A DNA stretch of 6,391 nucleotides from an uncultured Schwartzia sp. GTDB lineage: Bacteria > Bacillota > Negativicutes > Selenomonadales > Selenomonadaceae. A program made the translations under genes and the position numbers. Below the pieces are notes generated by a model. That model was not told the origin of the DNA, did no database searches, and was given only the letters and a program-made list of their open reading frames with translations. Shown in pieces: positions 5,878 to 6,391 of this stretch (position 1 is the first letter of the stretch; every line of letters begins with the position of its first letter). The DNA lies in the NCBI GenBank assembly GCA_905372875.1, contig CAJPQU010000114.1:1-6391 (forward strand). The letters run 5' to 3'.

Positions 5878-6231
5878 TTACTGATTCTCCTTCGCCACCG
5901 CGACGAGCTGGGAAAAAGCGCCGGCATCGCTGATGGCCATATCCGCCAACATTTTGCGGTTCACCTCAACGCCCGCTTTCGTCAGGCCGTTGATCAGGCG
6001 GCTATAAGTCATCCCGTTGAGACGAGCGGCCGCATTGATCCGGGCAATCCACAAACGGCGGAAATCCCCTTTCTTCGCTCGACGATCACGACGGGCGTAG
6101 TAGAGCGCTTTCATCACCAACTCGTTGGCTTTCTTGAACTGTTTGCTCCGTGCGCCGCGATAGCCCTTCGCTAATTTCAGGATTTTTTTATGACGTCTAT
6201 GTGCAGTCACGCCGCTTTTTACTCTTGGCAT
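5878..6231 (-). CDS. rplT: 50S ribosomal protein L20
   Basis: A 117-residue ribosomal protein of the large subunit that binds 23S rRNA and is needed for early 50S assembly. The sequence is unmistakable: MPRVKSGVTAHRRHKKILKLAKGYRGARSK style N-terminus, then FKKANELVMKALYYARRDRRAKKGDFRRLWIARINAAAR, and NGLTKAGVEVNRKMLADMAI in the C-terminal globular domain. Length is the family standard. AGGAGG (6240-6245) lies 8 nt before the ATG. It lies 33 bp downstream of rpmI in the conserved infC-rpmI-rplT operon order. In other bacteria L20 represses this operon by binding an mRNA site upstream of rpmI or infC; that region is outside the window. A terminator follows at 5758-5802. Confidence 0.99.
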   Translation of the reverse strand: MPRVKSGVTAHRRHKKILKLAKGYRGARSKQFKKANELVMKALYYARRDRRAKKGDFRRLWIARINAAARLNGMTYSRLINGLTKAGVEVNRKMLADMAISDAGAFSQLVAVAKENQ

Positions 6232-6264
6232 GTTTCGTTCCTCCTCATCGATGCAAAATTATGA

Positions 6265-6391
6265 TCAGGCGTAAGGCAGCATACGGCTGACGCGCTTATG
6301 ATCCGCCGCCGTGATCAAGGCCGCTTTGCGCATATTACGCTTTCTCTTCTGAGACTTCTTTTCCAAAATATGTCTCTTATAGGCTTTACTG
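6265..6391 (-). CDS. rpmI: 50S ribosomal protein L35, C-terminal part (5' end outside window)
   Basis: The minus strand encodes 41 residues in frame up to a TGA at 6267-6265: SKAYKRHILEKKSQKRKRN, then MRKAALITAADHKRVSRMLPYA. This is the characteristic C-terminal two thirds of the small (about 65-residue) basic ribosomal protein L35, including the KRHIL-x-KKS-x-KRKR core. The missing N-terminus lies beyond the right edge. It is the upstream partner of rplT (33-bp spacer); infC is expected next, outside the window. Confidence 0.97.
   Translation of the reverse strand, partial: SKAYKRHILEKKSQKRKRNMRKAALITAADHKRVSRMLPYA

Noticed and set aside
5785..6174. 129-codon open frame on the plus strand opposite rplT and its terminator
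   Set aside because: It is antisense to highly conserved L20 and runs through a terminator hairpin, and its product has no recognisable features.

Overview
The window looks like chromosomal DNA of a Gram-positive-lineage bacterium that has an outer membrane, most likely a member of the Negativicutes (Veillonella/Dialister/Megasphaera/Selenomonas-type). Two things together suggest this: a TonB-dependent outer-membrane receptor, and a Firmicutes-style set of neighbours (rpmI-rplT followed by a SpoU/TrmH methyltransferase, plus a parS site identical to the Bacillus-type consensus). The genus cannot be fixed from this sequence alone.

Layout. 1-1217 (+): the 3' part of a TonB-dependent siderophore-type receptor gene, open through the left edge. 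1236-1276: a strong hairpin that can terminate transcription from both sides. 1310-2806 (-): threonine synthase (thrC). 2807-2970: a divergent control region with a near-palindromic, back-to-back pair of extended -10 elements. 2971-4866 (+): glutamine-dependent NAD+ synthetase (nadE). 4895-5716 (-): a TrmH/SpoU-family RNA 2'-O-methyltransferase whose conserved N-terminus runs upstream of any ATG/GTG/TTG codon. 5717-5877: a gene-free spacer with a Rho-independent terminator and a competing stem. 5878-6231 (-): rplT (L20). 6265-6391 (-): the 3' part of rpmI (L35); infC is expected just outside the window.

The genes are mostly independent housekeeping units: iron uptake, threonine biosynthesis, NAD biosynthesis, rRNA modification and ribosomal proteins. 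The only clear operon is rpmI-rplT, with the methyltransferase possibly expressed by read-through of the terminator.

The most notable hidden signal is a 16-bp match to the chromosomal parS consensus at 5168-5183, inside the methyltransferase gene. It suggests a ParB (Spo0J) loading site and an origin-proximal position. Other points worth checking are the probable non-AUG (ATT) start of the methyltransferase, the interleaved terminator/anti-terminator-like stems upstream of it, and the overlapping divergent promoters between thrC and nadE. I found no evidence of a new multi-gene system, CRISPR array, transposon or phage element.
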